From the NCBI GenBank assembly GCA_030146905.1, contig JASLAV010000116.1, forward strand, positions 1 to 14,185: a DNA stretch of 14,185 nt, given 5' to 3'. The notes under the pieces are model-generated. The model was not told the DNA's origin and ran no database searches. It saw only the letters and a program-made list of their open reading frames with translations. Shown here piece by piece: positions 7,256 through 13,963 of this stretch. Position 1 is the first letter of the stretch, and each line of letters begins with the position of its first letter. The DNA is from Lentzea sp. GTDB taxonomy: Bacteria > Actinomycetota > Actinomycetes > Mycobacteriales > Pseudonocardiaceae. The position numbers and the translations under genes were made by a program.

Positions 7256-7846
7256 CTAGGGACGGAGAGTCACCAGCAGCCCACTTTCGTCCGACACCTC
7301 CAGGCGATCGATCTCCTCGACCCTGAACGACGTGGAGCCGGGAATCCGCTCGTCAGGGCCGTGCGAGGACCCCCACCAGCCGCCGACCTCCCGCTGCCCC
7401 CGCCGGTCGAACACGATGACCTTGCAGCGCGCACCCGGTTTGACGTCGCCGAGCTTGAACCACATCTCGGTGCCCCACGACTTGGAGACCATCGAGACCT
7501 CGCCGTCCACGCCGGTGCCGGGGTCTTCGGCCGCCCACGTCGGTGCGGGCGGGGCCTGCGCGAACAGGATCCCGCCCGCCAGCGCGAGGGTCACCAGGAC
7601 GGCCGCGCTCGCCAGTGCCACGCGGCGCTGGCGGTTCGGCTTCGGCGGGCGGGCGGGGATCTCGTCGAGGTTCTCGACGTCCTCCGCGGTCAGGCGGCCG
7701 AGCAGGCCCGGCAGCGGTGCCAGCCGCAGCATCTCGGCCTGGCAGGTGTCGCAGGTGCCGAGATGGCGTTCGAACGCGGCTCGTTCCCCCAGGTCGAGCG
7801 AGCCGAAGAGGTAGGCGCCGACGTCGACGGTGTGCTGGCAGCTCAC
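7256..7846 (-). CDS. Membrane-anchored zinc-finger anti-sigma factor
   Basis: This is a 196-residue single-pass protein expected to bind and inhibit the ECF sigma factor encoded just upstream. The cytoplasmic N terminus has the ZAS zinc motif H-x3-C-x2-C (H28, C32, C35 in ERHLGTCDTC), with C3 or H5 as a possible further ligand. A Pro-rich linker and basic stretch (KPNRQRR) precede a membrane helix at about 76-96. Residues 97-196 would lie outside the membrane and form a beta-rich sensory domain (GTEMWFKLGDVKPGARCKVIVFDRRGQ). The GTG start at 7846 overlaps the sigma stop in GTGA, giving translational coupling. The layout resembles RslA/RskA-type factors. The inducing signal is unknown; redox sensing at the zinc site or proteolysis are the usual mechanisms. 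Confidence 0.88.
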   Translation of the reverse strand: MSCQHTVDVGAYLFGSLDLGERAAFERHLGTCDTCQAEMLRLAPLPGLLGRLTAEDVENLDEIPARPPKPNRQRRVALASAAVLVTLALAGGILFAQAPPAPTWAAEDPGTGVDGEVSMVSKSWGTEMWFKLGDVKPGARCKVIVFDRRGQREVGGWWGSSHGPDERIPGSTSFRVEEIDRLEVSDESGLLVTLRP

Positions 7847-8349
7847 GCCCCGGTCACCCCTCTCTCCTCCAGTGCGTCGCGCAGCGCCCGCAGCGCGTAG
7901 AAGCAGCGCGACTTGACCGTGCCCGGCGGGATGCCGAGCGTCTTGGCGGCCTCCGCGACGGTGCGGCGGCGGTAGTACAGCTCGATGACGACCGTCCGGT
8001 GCTCAGGCGTGAGCGCCCGCAGCGCCGACGCGATCTGCCACGTCTGCAGCACGTGCTCGACCTGGTCGCTGACCGGCGGCAGGTTCACCGGTTCGAGCGG
8101 CACCTCGGTCGCACGTGCGTTGCGGCGGCGGTATCCGGAGATCACCAGGTTCCTGGCGACCGTGTAGAGCCACGGTGCCGCGTCGTCCGGTTTCAGCTCT
8201 TCGTGGTGCCGCCACGCGCGGAGCAGGGTCTCCTGCACGACGTCCTCCGCCAGCTGGTAGTCGCCGTCGACCAGCCGCAGCACGTAGTGCAGCAGCGGGC
8301 CTCTCCAGCGGTCGTACAGCTGGATGAGGACGTCTTCGGAGGAGTCCAC
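7843..8349 (-). CDS. ECF-type RNA polymerase sigma factor
   Basis: This 168-residue protein contains only the two domains of group 4 (ECF) sigma factors. Region 2 spans about 12-78, with LAEDVVQETLLRAWRH for core binding and -10 recognition and APWLYTVARNLVISGYRRR. Region 4 spans about 105-158, with the helix-turn-helix TVAEAAKTLGIPPGTVKSRCFYALRALRDAL for -35 recognition. It should direct RNA polymerase to a stress regulon when released by the anti-sigma factor encoded immediately downstream (4-nt overlap). The start is GTG 8349. An AGGAG lies 3 nt upstream, but the ECF promoter at 8358-8385 would start RNA only about 2 nt before the GTG. It resembles mycobacterial SigL/SigK-like factors, but the ECF subgroup cannot be fixed by eye. 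Confidence 0.93.
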   Translation of the reverse strand: MDSSEDVLIQLYDRWRGPLLHYVLRLVDGDYQLAEDVVQETLLRAWRHHEELKPDDAAPWLYTVARNLVISGYRRRNARATEVPLEPVNLPPVSDQVEHVLQTWQIASALRALTPEHRTVVIELYYRRRTVAEAAKTLGIPPGTVKSRCFYALRALRDALEERGVTGA

Positions 8350-8357
8350 GATCTCCT

Positions 8358-8385
8358 ACTACGCCATCCCTCCCGAGAAGGTTCA
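8358..8385 (-). promoter_or_regulatory. ECF promoter TGAACC-N16-CGTAGT, probable autoregulation
   Basis: On the minus strand TGAACC (8385-8380) is followed by 16 nt and then CGTAGT (8363-8358). This matches the AAC-type -35 and CGT-type -10 of ECF sigma factors; TGAACC with CGT is also the form I recall for mycobacterial SigL targets. It lies directly upstream of the sigma gene. The TGA of the -35 is the stop codon of the acylphosphatase gene. Confidence 0.65.
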
Positions 8386-8655
8386 GCGCTCGACGAAGCC
8401 GGTCAGGCCTCCCCTGGCGGCGGACCACTGCTCACCGACAGCGTCGACGTGTCCGGGCGTTTCACCCGTTCGAAGAGCCATCAGCAGTTGTTCACACTTC
8501 TCCCGCGGACCCTCCGCGACAACCTCCACCCGCCCGTCCGGCCTGTTCGAAGCGCTGCCGACCAGCCCCAGCTCCAGTGCTCGGGCTCGGGTCCACCAGC
8601 GGAAACCGACACCCTGCACCCGTCCACGCACCCACGCGTTCAGTCGTACGTCCAC
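8383..8655 (-). CDS. acyP: Acylphosphatase
   Basis: Acylphosphatase hydrolyses carboxyl-phosphate bonds of acyl phosphates in the cytoplasm. From GTG 8655 the protein has 90 residues, the normal family size. The phosphate-binding signature [13 protein letters not shown] (9-21) holds the catalytic arginine R19. The second block [21 protein letters not shown] (30-50) holds the catalytic asparagine N37. The frame is open to a GTG at 8712, but the extra 19 residues (including [10 protein letters not shown]) are not family-like and 8655 gives the standard N terminus. The gene sits upstream of sigma factor, anti-sigma factor and smc on the same strand. Next to smc is the usual actinobacterial place for acyP, so the sigma/anti-sigma pair separates two genes often neighbours. 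Confidence 0.93.
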   Translation of the reverse strand: MDVRLNAWVRGRVQGVGFRWWTRARALELGLVGSASNRPDGRVEVVAEGPREKCEQLLMALRTGETPGHVDAVGEQWSAARGGLTGFVER

Positions 8656-8722
8656 CTCCGAATGGTTGCGTAGTGACCCAAGGTGATCGATGACGCACTC
8701 TGGGGTTGTCACCCATTAGTGG

Positions 8723-8728
8723 TACGGT
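8723..8728 (+). promoter_or_regulatory. Candidate -10 box TACGGT for the CAP-protein gene
   Basis: TACGGT fits TANNNT and ends 8 nt before the GTG at 8737, with no ribosome-binding site in the gap (CCCGACCC). This again points to a leaderless or nearly leaderless transcript. A TTGTCA at 8706-8711 resembles a -35 box but lies only 11 nt away, too close for a standard spacer. Confidence 0.45.
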
Positions 8729-8736
8729 CCCGACCC

Positions 8737-9471
8737 GTGAGTGCCCGCAGCCTCTTACTCGGCCTGCTGATCGGTGCGACCGGCGTCGGCGGTCTCGTCG
8801 TCACCGGGACCTCCCCTCTCGGCATCAGCTTCACGAATGCCGCGCAGAAGGAGAGCACCGAAGCAGCGAACAAGTTCGGCACAGGCAACGCCGCGGCGCC
8901 CAACGGGCAGCCCACCTCCGAAGACAACACCGCCGGTGTCGGCACCCCCACCGCCTCGTCGTCCTCCTCCGCTCCCACCACCTCGACGACGACCAGCGCG
9001 CCGCCTTCCTCTTCTTCTTCCTCGTCAGCGGCTCCCACCACCACGACGACGCCTCCCGAGGCGCCGAAGCCGCCGAACAACCCGCCGCCACCGCCCGCCG
9101 ACCAGACGGTGGAACAGGCCGTGCTCGCGCTCGTGAACGACGCCCGCGCCGCGAAGGGCTGCAAGCCCCTCGCGATCGACAGCCGCATCACGACCGCCGC
9201 ACAGGCGCACAGCACCGACATGGCGACGAAGAAGTACTTCTCGCACACGTCGCAGGACGGCAGGACCTTCGACGTGCGGATGAAGCAGGCCGGCTACCCG
9301 CGGCCCGGCGGCGAGAACATCGCGCAGGGCTACCGCACGGCGGCACAGGTCATGGACGGGTGGATGAAGAGCCAGGGCCACCGCGAGAACATCGAGAACT
9401 GCAGCTTCACCACCATGGGCGTGGGACTCGACACCCGTGGCAACTACTGGACCCAGAACTTCGGTCGCTGA
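8737..9471 (+). CDS. Secreted CAP/SCP-domain protein with Ser/Thr/Pro linker
   Basis: This 244-residue protein has an N-terminal hydrophobic segment (LLLGLLIGATGVGGLVVTG, about 6-24) acting as a signal peptide or anchor. A low-complexity linker of Ser, Thr and Pro follows (about 69-121). The CAP domain (PR-1/SCP-like, about 124-244) has the characteristic residues AHSTDMA (H158), GGENIA (E193) and SQGHRENI (H215). It ends in a YWTQNFG motif, and C142 and C222 could form a disulfide. Bacterial CAP proteins are extracellular and their activity is mostly unknown; binding of lipids or metal is known for eukaryotic members. The start is GTG 8737, chosen for the signal peptide and the TACGGT box; 18 further upstream codons are open but not signal-like. 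It is followed after 23 nt by the first Thr-rich membrane protein, probably in one operon. Confidence 0.9.
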   Translation: MSARSLLLGLLIGATGVGGLVVTGTSPLGISFTNAAQKESTEAANKFGTGNAAAPNGQPTSEDNTAGVGTPTASSSSSAPTTSTTTSAPPSSSSSSSAAPTTTTTPPEAPKPPNNPPPPPADQTVEQAVLALVNDARAAKGCKPLAIDSRITTAAQAHSTDMATKKYFSHTSQDGRTFDVRMKQAGYPRPGGENIAQGYRTAAQVMDGWMKSQGHRENIENCSFTTMGVGLDTRGNYWTQNFGR

Positions 9472-9494
9472 CGCTTCGAGCAGGGGAAACATTC

Positions 9495-9968
9495 GTGTAC
9501 GAGAGCCCGGAACCGGACTCGCGCTCGCGCTTCTTCCGCGGTGCACCCCAGGTCGTCCTCGCCGCGTCGGGCGTGGTGCTGGCCACCGTCTTCGCCGCCG
9601 TCGCCTCGCTCGCAGCGGGCTCGGACTCGGCCAACGAGACGCCGGCGACGCAGCCTCCGCGCAAGGAGGCCGTGCGTGACGCGTTGAGCGTCGTGCCGAC
9701 GTCCGCGCCGACGTCGTCCTCCGTCGAGGTGACCTCGTCGTCGTCCACCGTGACGACCACGACGTCGACGGCCACCACGACGAAGAAGACGACGCGCGTC
9801 ACGACCATCACGCGTCCTGACGGCACGACGACCACGGTCACGACCGATGACCCGCCGCCGGTGAACACGTCCACGTCGACGCCGACGAGCAACCCCACGA
9901 CGACGACGGAATCGACGACGACGAGCACCTCCACGACGGTCCCGACGACAACGACTTCCACGCCGTAG
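9495..9968 (+). CDS. Single-pass membrane protein with Thr/Ser-rich outer tail (paralogue 1)
   Basis: I do not recognise a named family. The 157 residues comprise a short charged N terminus (MYESPEPDSRSRFFRG), one membrane helix at about 19-42 (QVVLAASGVVLATVFAAVASLAAG) and a long tail of Thr, Ser and Pro. The tail should lie outside the membrane and could be O-mannosylated, as such stretches are in actinobacteria; that is inference. The tail contains a TTITRPDGTTTTV motif (about 103-115) also found, in altered form, in the next gene. The start is GTG 9495, with AGGGG about 8 nt upstream. It begins 23 nt after the CAP gene stop, suggesting cotranscription. The tail is encoded by runs of acg/acc codons, prone to length change by slippage. 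Confidence 0.78.
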   Translation: MYESPEPDSRSRFFRGAPQVVLAASGVVLATVFAAVASLAAGSDSANETPATQPPRKEAVRDALSVVPTSAPTSSSVEVTSSSSTVTTTTSTATTTKKTTRVTTITRPDGTTTTVTTDDPPPVNTSTSTPTSNPTTTTESTTTSTSTTVPTTTTSTP

Positions 9969-9994
9969 GGTTACGCCAGTCATCACGTCGTGAC

Positions 9995-10021
9995 TCAGAG
10001 CTACACGAAGGTGTGGCCTGA
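9995..10021 (+). terminator. Imperfect hairpin, possible terminator or attenuator
   Basis: TCAG (9995-9998) pairs with CTGA (10018-10021), and CTACAC (10001-10006) pairs with GTGTGG (10011-10016), including one G-U pair and a GAAG loop. A smaller inverted repeat, TCACG-T-CGTGA (9983-9993), lies just upstream. Both sit in the 128-bp gap between the two paralogous membrane-protein genes. There is no U-tract, so termination is uncertain. Confidence 0.35.
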
Positions 10022-10096
10022 CTGAGGCGTTGGTGCAATTCCGCCGATAACTCGAACGCAAGTCCATCCGACCGGGTTTCCCACGAGGAGATGGGT

Positions 10097-10600
10097 GTGT
10101 TCGAGGAAGATCCTTCGCAGTCACCGGCCGCCGAGCAGGCGCAGGGGAAGAAGCGCGCGGGCACGGCGGTGGTGCTGGCTGCGGGCGGCGTGGTCGTCGC
10201 GACCCTGTTCGCCACGGTGGCCTCCATGCTCGCCGCGTCCGGCAACGAGGCGACCCCGGAGCGCACGTCGGCCGATGTCGTCCAGACGATCACGAGCGTG
10301 GCGCCGGATGGCAGCACCAGCACGGTCGTCGTGACCGTGTCCTCGGGTGCGCCGAAGTCCTCCACCGCGACGCCGGACCGCAAGCCCGCCGCACGGTCCC
10401 AGGAGCAGCAGAAGCCCGGTGCCCCCGAGCAGCCGCAGGTGACCACCAACCCGGCCGAGCCGACGCAGCCGCAGAGCAACCCGCCTTCGTCGTGGCCGGA
10501 ACCGCCCGCGTCGACGTCGTCCACGTCGTCGGCGACGACCGAGCCGCCGGCGTCCTCGTCGCCGAGCTCCGCCTCCCCCGCCCCGCAGCCCCAGGGCTAG
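10097..10600 (+). CDS. Single-pass membrane protein with Ser/Thr/Pro-rich outer tail (paralogue 2)
   Basis: The 167 residues have the same plan as the gene before it: a short N terminus, a membrane helix at about 23-48 (TAVVLAAGGVVVATLFATVASMLAAS) and a Pro/Ser/Thr/Gln-rich tail. The membrane helices align without gaps, with 15 of 19 identical positions over VVLAAxGVVxATxFAxVAS. The PDG motif recurs as TSVAPDGSTSTVVVT (66-80). The frame opens at ATG 10091, but GTG 10097 is preferred. GAGGAG (10085-10090) abuts the ATG but lies 6 nt before the GTG, and the resulting MFEEDP aligns with MYESPE of the paralogue. Its role is unknown; cell-wall or surface association is inferred. The stop codon overlaps that of kdpE on the other strand. 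Confidence 0.8.
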   Translation: MFEEDPSQSPAAEQAQGKKRAGTAVVLAAGGVVVATLFATVASMLAASGNEATPERTSADVVQTITSVAPDGSTSTVVVTVSSGAPKSSTATPDRKPAARSQEQQKPGAPEQPQVTTNPAEPTQPQSNPPSSWPEPPASTSSTSSATTEPPASSSPSSASPAPQPQG

Positions 10601-11277
10601 GGCTCGAACCGGTAGCCCATGCCGGGCTCGGTCAGCAGGTGCCGGGGCCGCGCGGGCTCCGGTTCCAGCTTGCGCCGCAGCTGTGCCAGGTAGACCCGCA
10701 GGTAGTGGGTCTCCTTCTCGTAAGCGGGCCCCCACACCTCGCGCAGCAGGTGCTTCTGCGCGACGAGCTTGCCCGCGTTGCGCGCCAGGACCTCCAGCAG
10801 GCCCCACTCGGTGGGCGTGAGGTGGACCTCGGCGGAGTCCTTGAGCACGCGCTTGGCCGCCAGGTCGACGGTGAACGAGGCGGTCCGCACGATCGGCTCG
10901 TCCTCCGGCCCGGCGACGGCCGAGCGGCGGACGGCGGCCCTGAGGCGCGCGAGGAGCTCGTCCATGCCGAACGGTTTGGTCACGTAGTCGTCCGCGCCGG
11001 CGTCCAGGGCGTCGACCTTGTCCGCCGAGCCGGTGCGGGCGGAGAGCACGATGATCGGCATGGTGGTCCAGCCGCGCAGGCCTGCGATGACGTCCGTGCC
11101 GTCCATGTCCGGCAGGCCCAGGTCCAGCACGACGACGTCCGGTTTCCCGTCGGCCGCGAGCTTCAGGGCCGTGACGCCGTCGTGGGCCGTGAGCACCTCG
11201 TAGCCGCGGGCGGAGAGGTTGATCCGCAGCGCTCGCACGATCTGCGGCTCGTCGTCGACCACCAGTACCTTCGTCAC
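10597..11277 (-). CDS. kdpE: KdpE-like response regulator (OmpR/PhoB family)
   Basis: KdpE is the DNA-binding partner of KdpD and normally activates the kdpFABC potassium pump operon when potassium is low. The 226 residues have a receiver domain with acidic pair D8/D9, phosphoacceptor D52 (VVVLDLGLPDMDG), S79 and K101 (TKPF). A winged-helix output domain follows at about 130-226, with LTPTEWGLLEVLARNAGKLV and HYLRVYLAQLRRKLE. The phrase LGLPDMDG and the GPAYEKETHYLRVY block are typical of KdpE. The GTG start at 11277 overlaps the kdpD stop in GTGA, so the two are translationally coupled. No kdpFABC genes are in the window. The 3' end converges on the Thr-rich protein gene with overlapping stop codons. 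Confidence 0.93.
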   Translation of the reverse strand: MTKVLVVDDEPQIVRALRINLSARGYEVLTAHDGVTALKLAADGKPDVVVLDLGLPDMDGTDVIAGLRGWTTMPIIVLSARTGSADKVDALDAGADDYVTKPFGMDELLARLRAAVRRSAVAGPEDEPIVRTASFTVDLAAKRVLKDSAEVHLTPTEWGLLEVLARNAGKLVAQKHLLREVWGPAYEKETHYLRVYLAQLRRKLEPEPARPRHLLTEPGMGYRFEP

Positions 11278-13811
11278 GGAACCCTCTCATCAGCCGGAAG
11301 TGAGATCACCACGGTGAGGCCTCCACCTGGCGTGTCCTCCAGGGTGATCGTGCCTCCCATCGCCTCGGTGAAGCCCTTCGCCACGCTCAGACCGAGACCA
11401 ACGCCACCCGGCGTGCGGTCGCCGAGGCGCTGGAAGGGCGCGAACACCTCGGCCGCCGCTCCCCTGGGCAGGCCGCGGCCGTGGTCCACCACGCGCAGCT
11501 CCACGTCGTCGCCGTGCGTGGAGGCGCGCAACGCGACCGCACCGGCGTAGCGCAGCGCGTTGCCGGCGACGTTCGCGATCACCCGTTCGAGCAGTCCGAC
11601 GTCGGCGCGCACGGGCGGCAGCGACTCGGGGACGTCGACCTCGACGTCGCCGTTCAGGCCGCTCAACGCGCGAGCCACGGCTTCGTAGTAGCCGACCGCG
11701 CGGAACTGCGGCTCGACGGCGCCCGTGGCGAGACGGGACGAGTCGAGCAGGTTGTCGACCAGGCCGGTGAGGCGGTCAGCCGACTCCTCTACCGCTTCCA
11801 GCAGCTCTGCGGTGTCCTCTCCTGACAACCGGAGCTCCGGGTCGCGCAGCGAGCTCACAGACGCCTTGATCGTCGTGAGCGGCGTGCGGAGGTCGTGGCC
11901 CACGGCGCTCAGCAGTGCCGTGCGCAGTTCTGTGCGGGACGCCTGCCGTTGGGCTTCGAGCGCCTGGTCGGCCATGCGCTGCTGCCTCAACGCGAGCAGC
12001 GCTTGTCCCGCGGCCGCCTCCAGCACGCGACGGTCGTACGCGGGCAACGAGCGCCCGCGGAGCGCGAGGTGCACGTCCGGAGTCACCGCGATGTCCACAT
12101 CGGCCTCATCCGGCTCGTCGCACGGGCTCACGCCGACACACGCAACGCGCTCCCACTCGCCGTCGACACGCTCCAGCAGAGCGACGGACGTGAGGCCGAA
12201 GTTCTCCCTCACCTTCTCCAGGAGGCGTGCGAGCGGATAAGGGTTCGTCAGCACGGTGCGCGCGTACGACGCGAGGAGTGTCGCCTCGGTACGTGCGCGC
12301 GCTGCCTGTGTGGCACGGCGGGCGGCGTAGTTCACCACCAACGCCGTGGAGACGCCCACAACGATCATCGCGAAGAACGTGAGCACGTTCTGCTGCGCGT
12401 CGATGGTGAACGTGTGGAGGGGTTCGGTGAAGAAGAAGTTCAGCAGCAACGCGCTGATCAGCGCGGTCGCGATCGCGGGCCCCAGTCCTCCCGTGATCGC
12501 GACCACCAGTGTGACCAGCAGGTAGGCGATGACGTTCGTGGAGAAGTTCAGGCTGTCGCGCATCGACACGCCGGCCGCCGTGACCAGCGAGGGGCCCGCG
12601 ACCGCGAGGAACCAGCCCCACGCCAGCCTGCTCGGCCTGAGCGGGCTGCTCGCGAACCGTGCGCGCCAGCCGCCGGTCGTCGCCGCGTGCGTGACCATGT
12701 GGACGTCGATCGCGCCGGACTCCTGCACGACCGTGGACCCGATACCGGCCGAGAACACGCGCGCGAACCGAGAACGGCGTGATGTGCCGACCACGAGCTG
12801 AGTGGCGTTCACACCCCGTGAGAACTCCAGCAACGCCGTTGGCACGTCGTCCCCCACGACTGTGTGGAACGTGGCACCGACGTCCTCGGCGAGCTTGCGG
12901 TACTTCTGCAGGGAGTGCGGATCCGCACCTGCGAGACCATCGCCCCTGAGCACGTGCACGACAAGAAGGTCGGCACTCGTGCGCGTGGCGATGCGGCGCG
13001 CGCGACGGATGAGCGTCTCGCTCTCCTTGCCACCGGTGATGGCGACGACGACACGTTCGCGCGTCTCCCACGTGTCCGTGATCTGCTGCTCGGCCCGGTA
13101 GCGCAGAAGGGCGACGTCGACCTGGTCGGCGACCCACAGCAGTGCCAGCTCGCGCAACGCCGTGAGGTTGCCGACGCGGAAGTAGTTGCCGAGGGCCGCG
13201 TCGATCTTGTTCGCGGTGTAGACGTCGCCGTGGGCGAGCCTGCGGCGCAGCGCTTCCGGCGTGAGGTCGACGAGCTGCGTCTGGCCGGCCCTGCGCACGA
13301 CCTCGTCCGGCACGGTCTCCTGCTGCGGGACGCCCGTGATGCGGTGGACGACGTCGTTGAGCGACTCCAGGTGCTGGATGTTCACCGTGGACAGGACGTC
13401 GATGCCGGCTTCGAGGAGTTCCTCGACGTCCTGCCACCTCTTCGCATTGCGCGATCCGGGCGCGTTCGTGTGCGCCAGTTCGTCCACGACGGCAACTTCT
13501 GGTGCGCGGGCCAGTACGGCGTCGACGTCCATCTCCGCGAGTTCCACACCGCGGTGCACGGAGAGCCTGCGCGGAACGATTTCCAGACCCTCGACCAGTT
13601 CAGCCGTCTTCGCACGGCCGTGGGTCTCCACAAATCCCATGACCACATCTGTGCCGCGTTCCCGCCGGCGATGCGCCTCGCTGAGCATGGCGAACGTTTT
13701 TCCGACACCGGGAGCGGCGCCGAGGTAGATGCGGAGCTCGCCACGCCTGGGTTTCGCACTCACCGGACCAGTCTGCCCCTGCTCCCGAGTGGACTGTTCG
13801 GCGGTACGCAT
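11274..13811 (-). CDS. kdpD: Potassium sensor histidine kinase KdpD
   Basis: KdpD is the membrane sensor kinase that responds to potassium limitation and phosphorylates KdpE. From ATG 13811 the protein has 845 residues, near the usual size. The cytoplasmic KdpD domain has Walker A GAAPGVGKT (31-39) and Walker B VAVVDELAHTN (106-116). A Usp-like domain (about 253-375, RVVVAITGGKESE) follows, then four membrane helices (about 396-495) of the DUF4118 type and a GAF-like section. The HisKA helix carries phospho-acceptor H639 (GHDLRTPL). The ATPase domain has N-box NVAGNALRYA (747-756), D776 in VVDHGRG and GGVGLGLS (802-809). The frame is open upstream to 14075, but that stretch is rich in palindromes and non-family-like. 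GTG 13763 is an alternative start giving 829 residues; neither has a clear ribosome-binding site. Confidence 0.94.
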   Translation of the reverse strand: MRTAEQSTREQGQTGPVSAKPRRGELRIYLGAAPGVGKTFAMLSEAHRRRERGTDVVMGFVETHGRAKTAELVEGLEIVPRRLSVHRGVELAEMDVDAVLARAPEVAVVDELAHTNAPGSRNAKRWQDVEELLEAGIDVLSTVNIQHLESLNDVVHRITGVPQQETVPDEVVRRAGQTQLVDLTPEALRRRLAHGDVYTANKIDAALGNYFRVGNLTALRELALLWVADQVDVALLRYRAEQQITDTWETRERVVVAITGGKESETLIRRARRIATRTSADLLVVHVLRGDGLAGADPHSLQKYRKLAEDVGATFHTVVGDDVPTALLEFSRGVNATQLVVGTSRRSRFARVFSAGIGSTVVQESGAIDVHMVTHAATTGGWRARFASSPLRPSRLAWGWFLAVAGPSLVTAAGVSMRDSLNFSTNVIAYLLVTLVVAITGGLGPAIATALISALLLNFFFTEPLHTFTIDAQQNVLTFFAMIVVGVSTALVVNYAARRATQAARARTEATLLASYARTVLTNPYPLARLLEKVRENFGLTSVALLERVDGEWERVACVGVSPCDEPDEADVDIAVTPDVHLALRGRSLPAYDRRVLEAAAGQALLALRQQRMADQALEAQRQASRTELRTALLSAVGHDLRTPLTTIKASVSSLRDPELRLSGEDTAELLEAVEESADRLTGLVDNLLDSSRLATGAVEPQFRAVGYYEAVARALSGLNGDVEVDVPESLPPVRADVGLLERVIANVAGNALRYAGAVALRASTHGDDVELRVVDHGRGLPRGAAAEVFAPFQRLGDRTPGGVGLGLSVAKGFTEAMGGTITLEDTPGGGLTVVISLPADERVP

Positions 13812-13867
13812 TGAGCCGCACGGTCGCACGAGTGTGCCTTCCCACAGTTGTGTCGACGAATCTGTCC

Positions 13868-13879
13868 CGCTGAACAGCG
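13868..13879. repeat. Inverted repeat CGCTG-AA-CAGCG, copy 1
   Basis: A 5-bp perfect inverted repeat with a 2-nt centre lies 57 bp upstream of the kdpD ATG. The same half-sites recur at 13924-13938 with a 5-nt centre. Two copies in one promoter region could be binding sites for one regulator, but the short arms may also arise by chance. Confidence 0.35.
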
Positions 13880-13923
13880 CTTCAACCCGGCGCCCGTTCG
13901 AGTGAGCTTCACCGCGCTTTTTA

Positions 13924-13938
13924 CGCTGTTTACCAGCG
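13924..13938. repeat. Inverted repeat CGCTG-TTTAC-CAGCG, copy 2
   Basis: This repeat has the same 5-bp arms as at 13868-13879, with a 5-nt centre instead of 2. The left arms are 56 bp apart. As DNA the pair might act as operators; as RNA each would form a weak hairpin in a kdpD leader. Confidence 0.35.
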
Positions 13939-13963
13939 CATTCATGTGTTGTGGACGCGGCCC

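Noticed and set aside
9407..9961. Val-rich minus-strand open frame opposite the Thr-rich tail
   Set aside because: Poly-Val is the direct antisense reading of Thr-codon repeats (acg/acc), so it is a shadow.
10121..11290. Minus-strand open frame of 389 codons overlapping kdpE in another frame
   Set aside because: The translation is Arg/Gly/Ala low complexity typical of an out-of-frame reading; kdpE in its own frame is intact.
11895..12782. Plus-strand open frame opposite kdpD
   Set aside because: It is Arg/Gln/His-rich shadow sequence without any motif; kdpD on the minus strand is complete.
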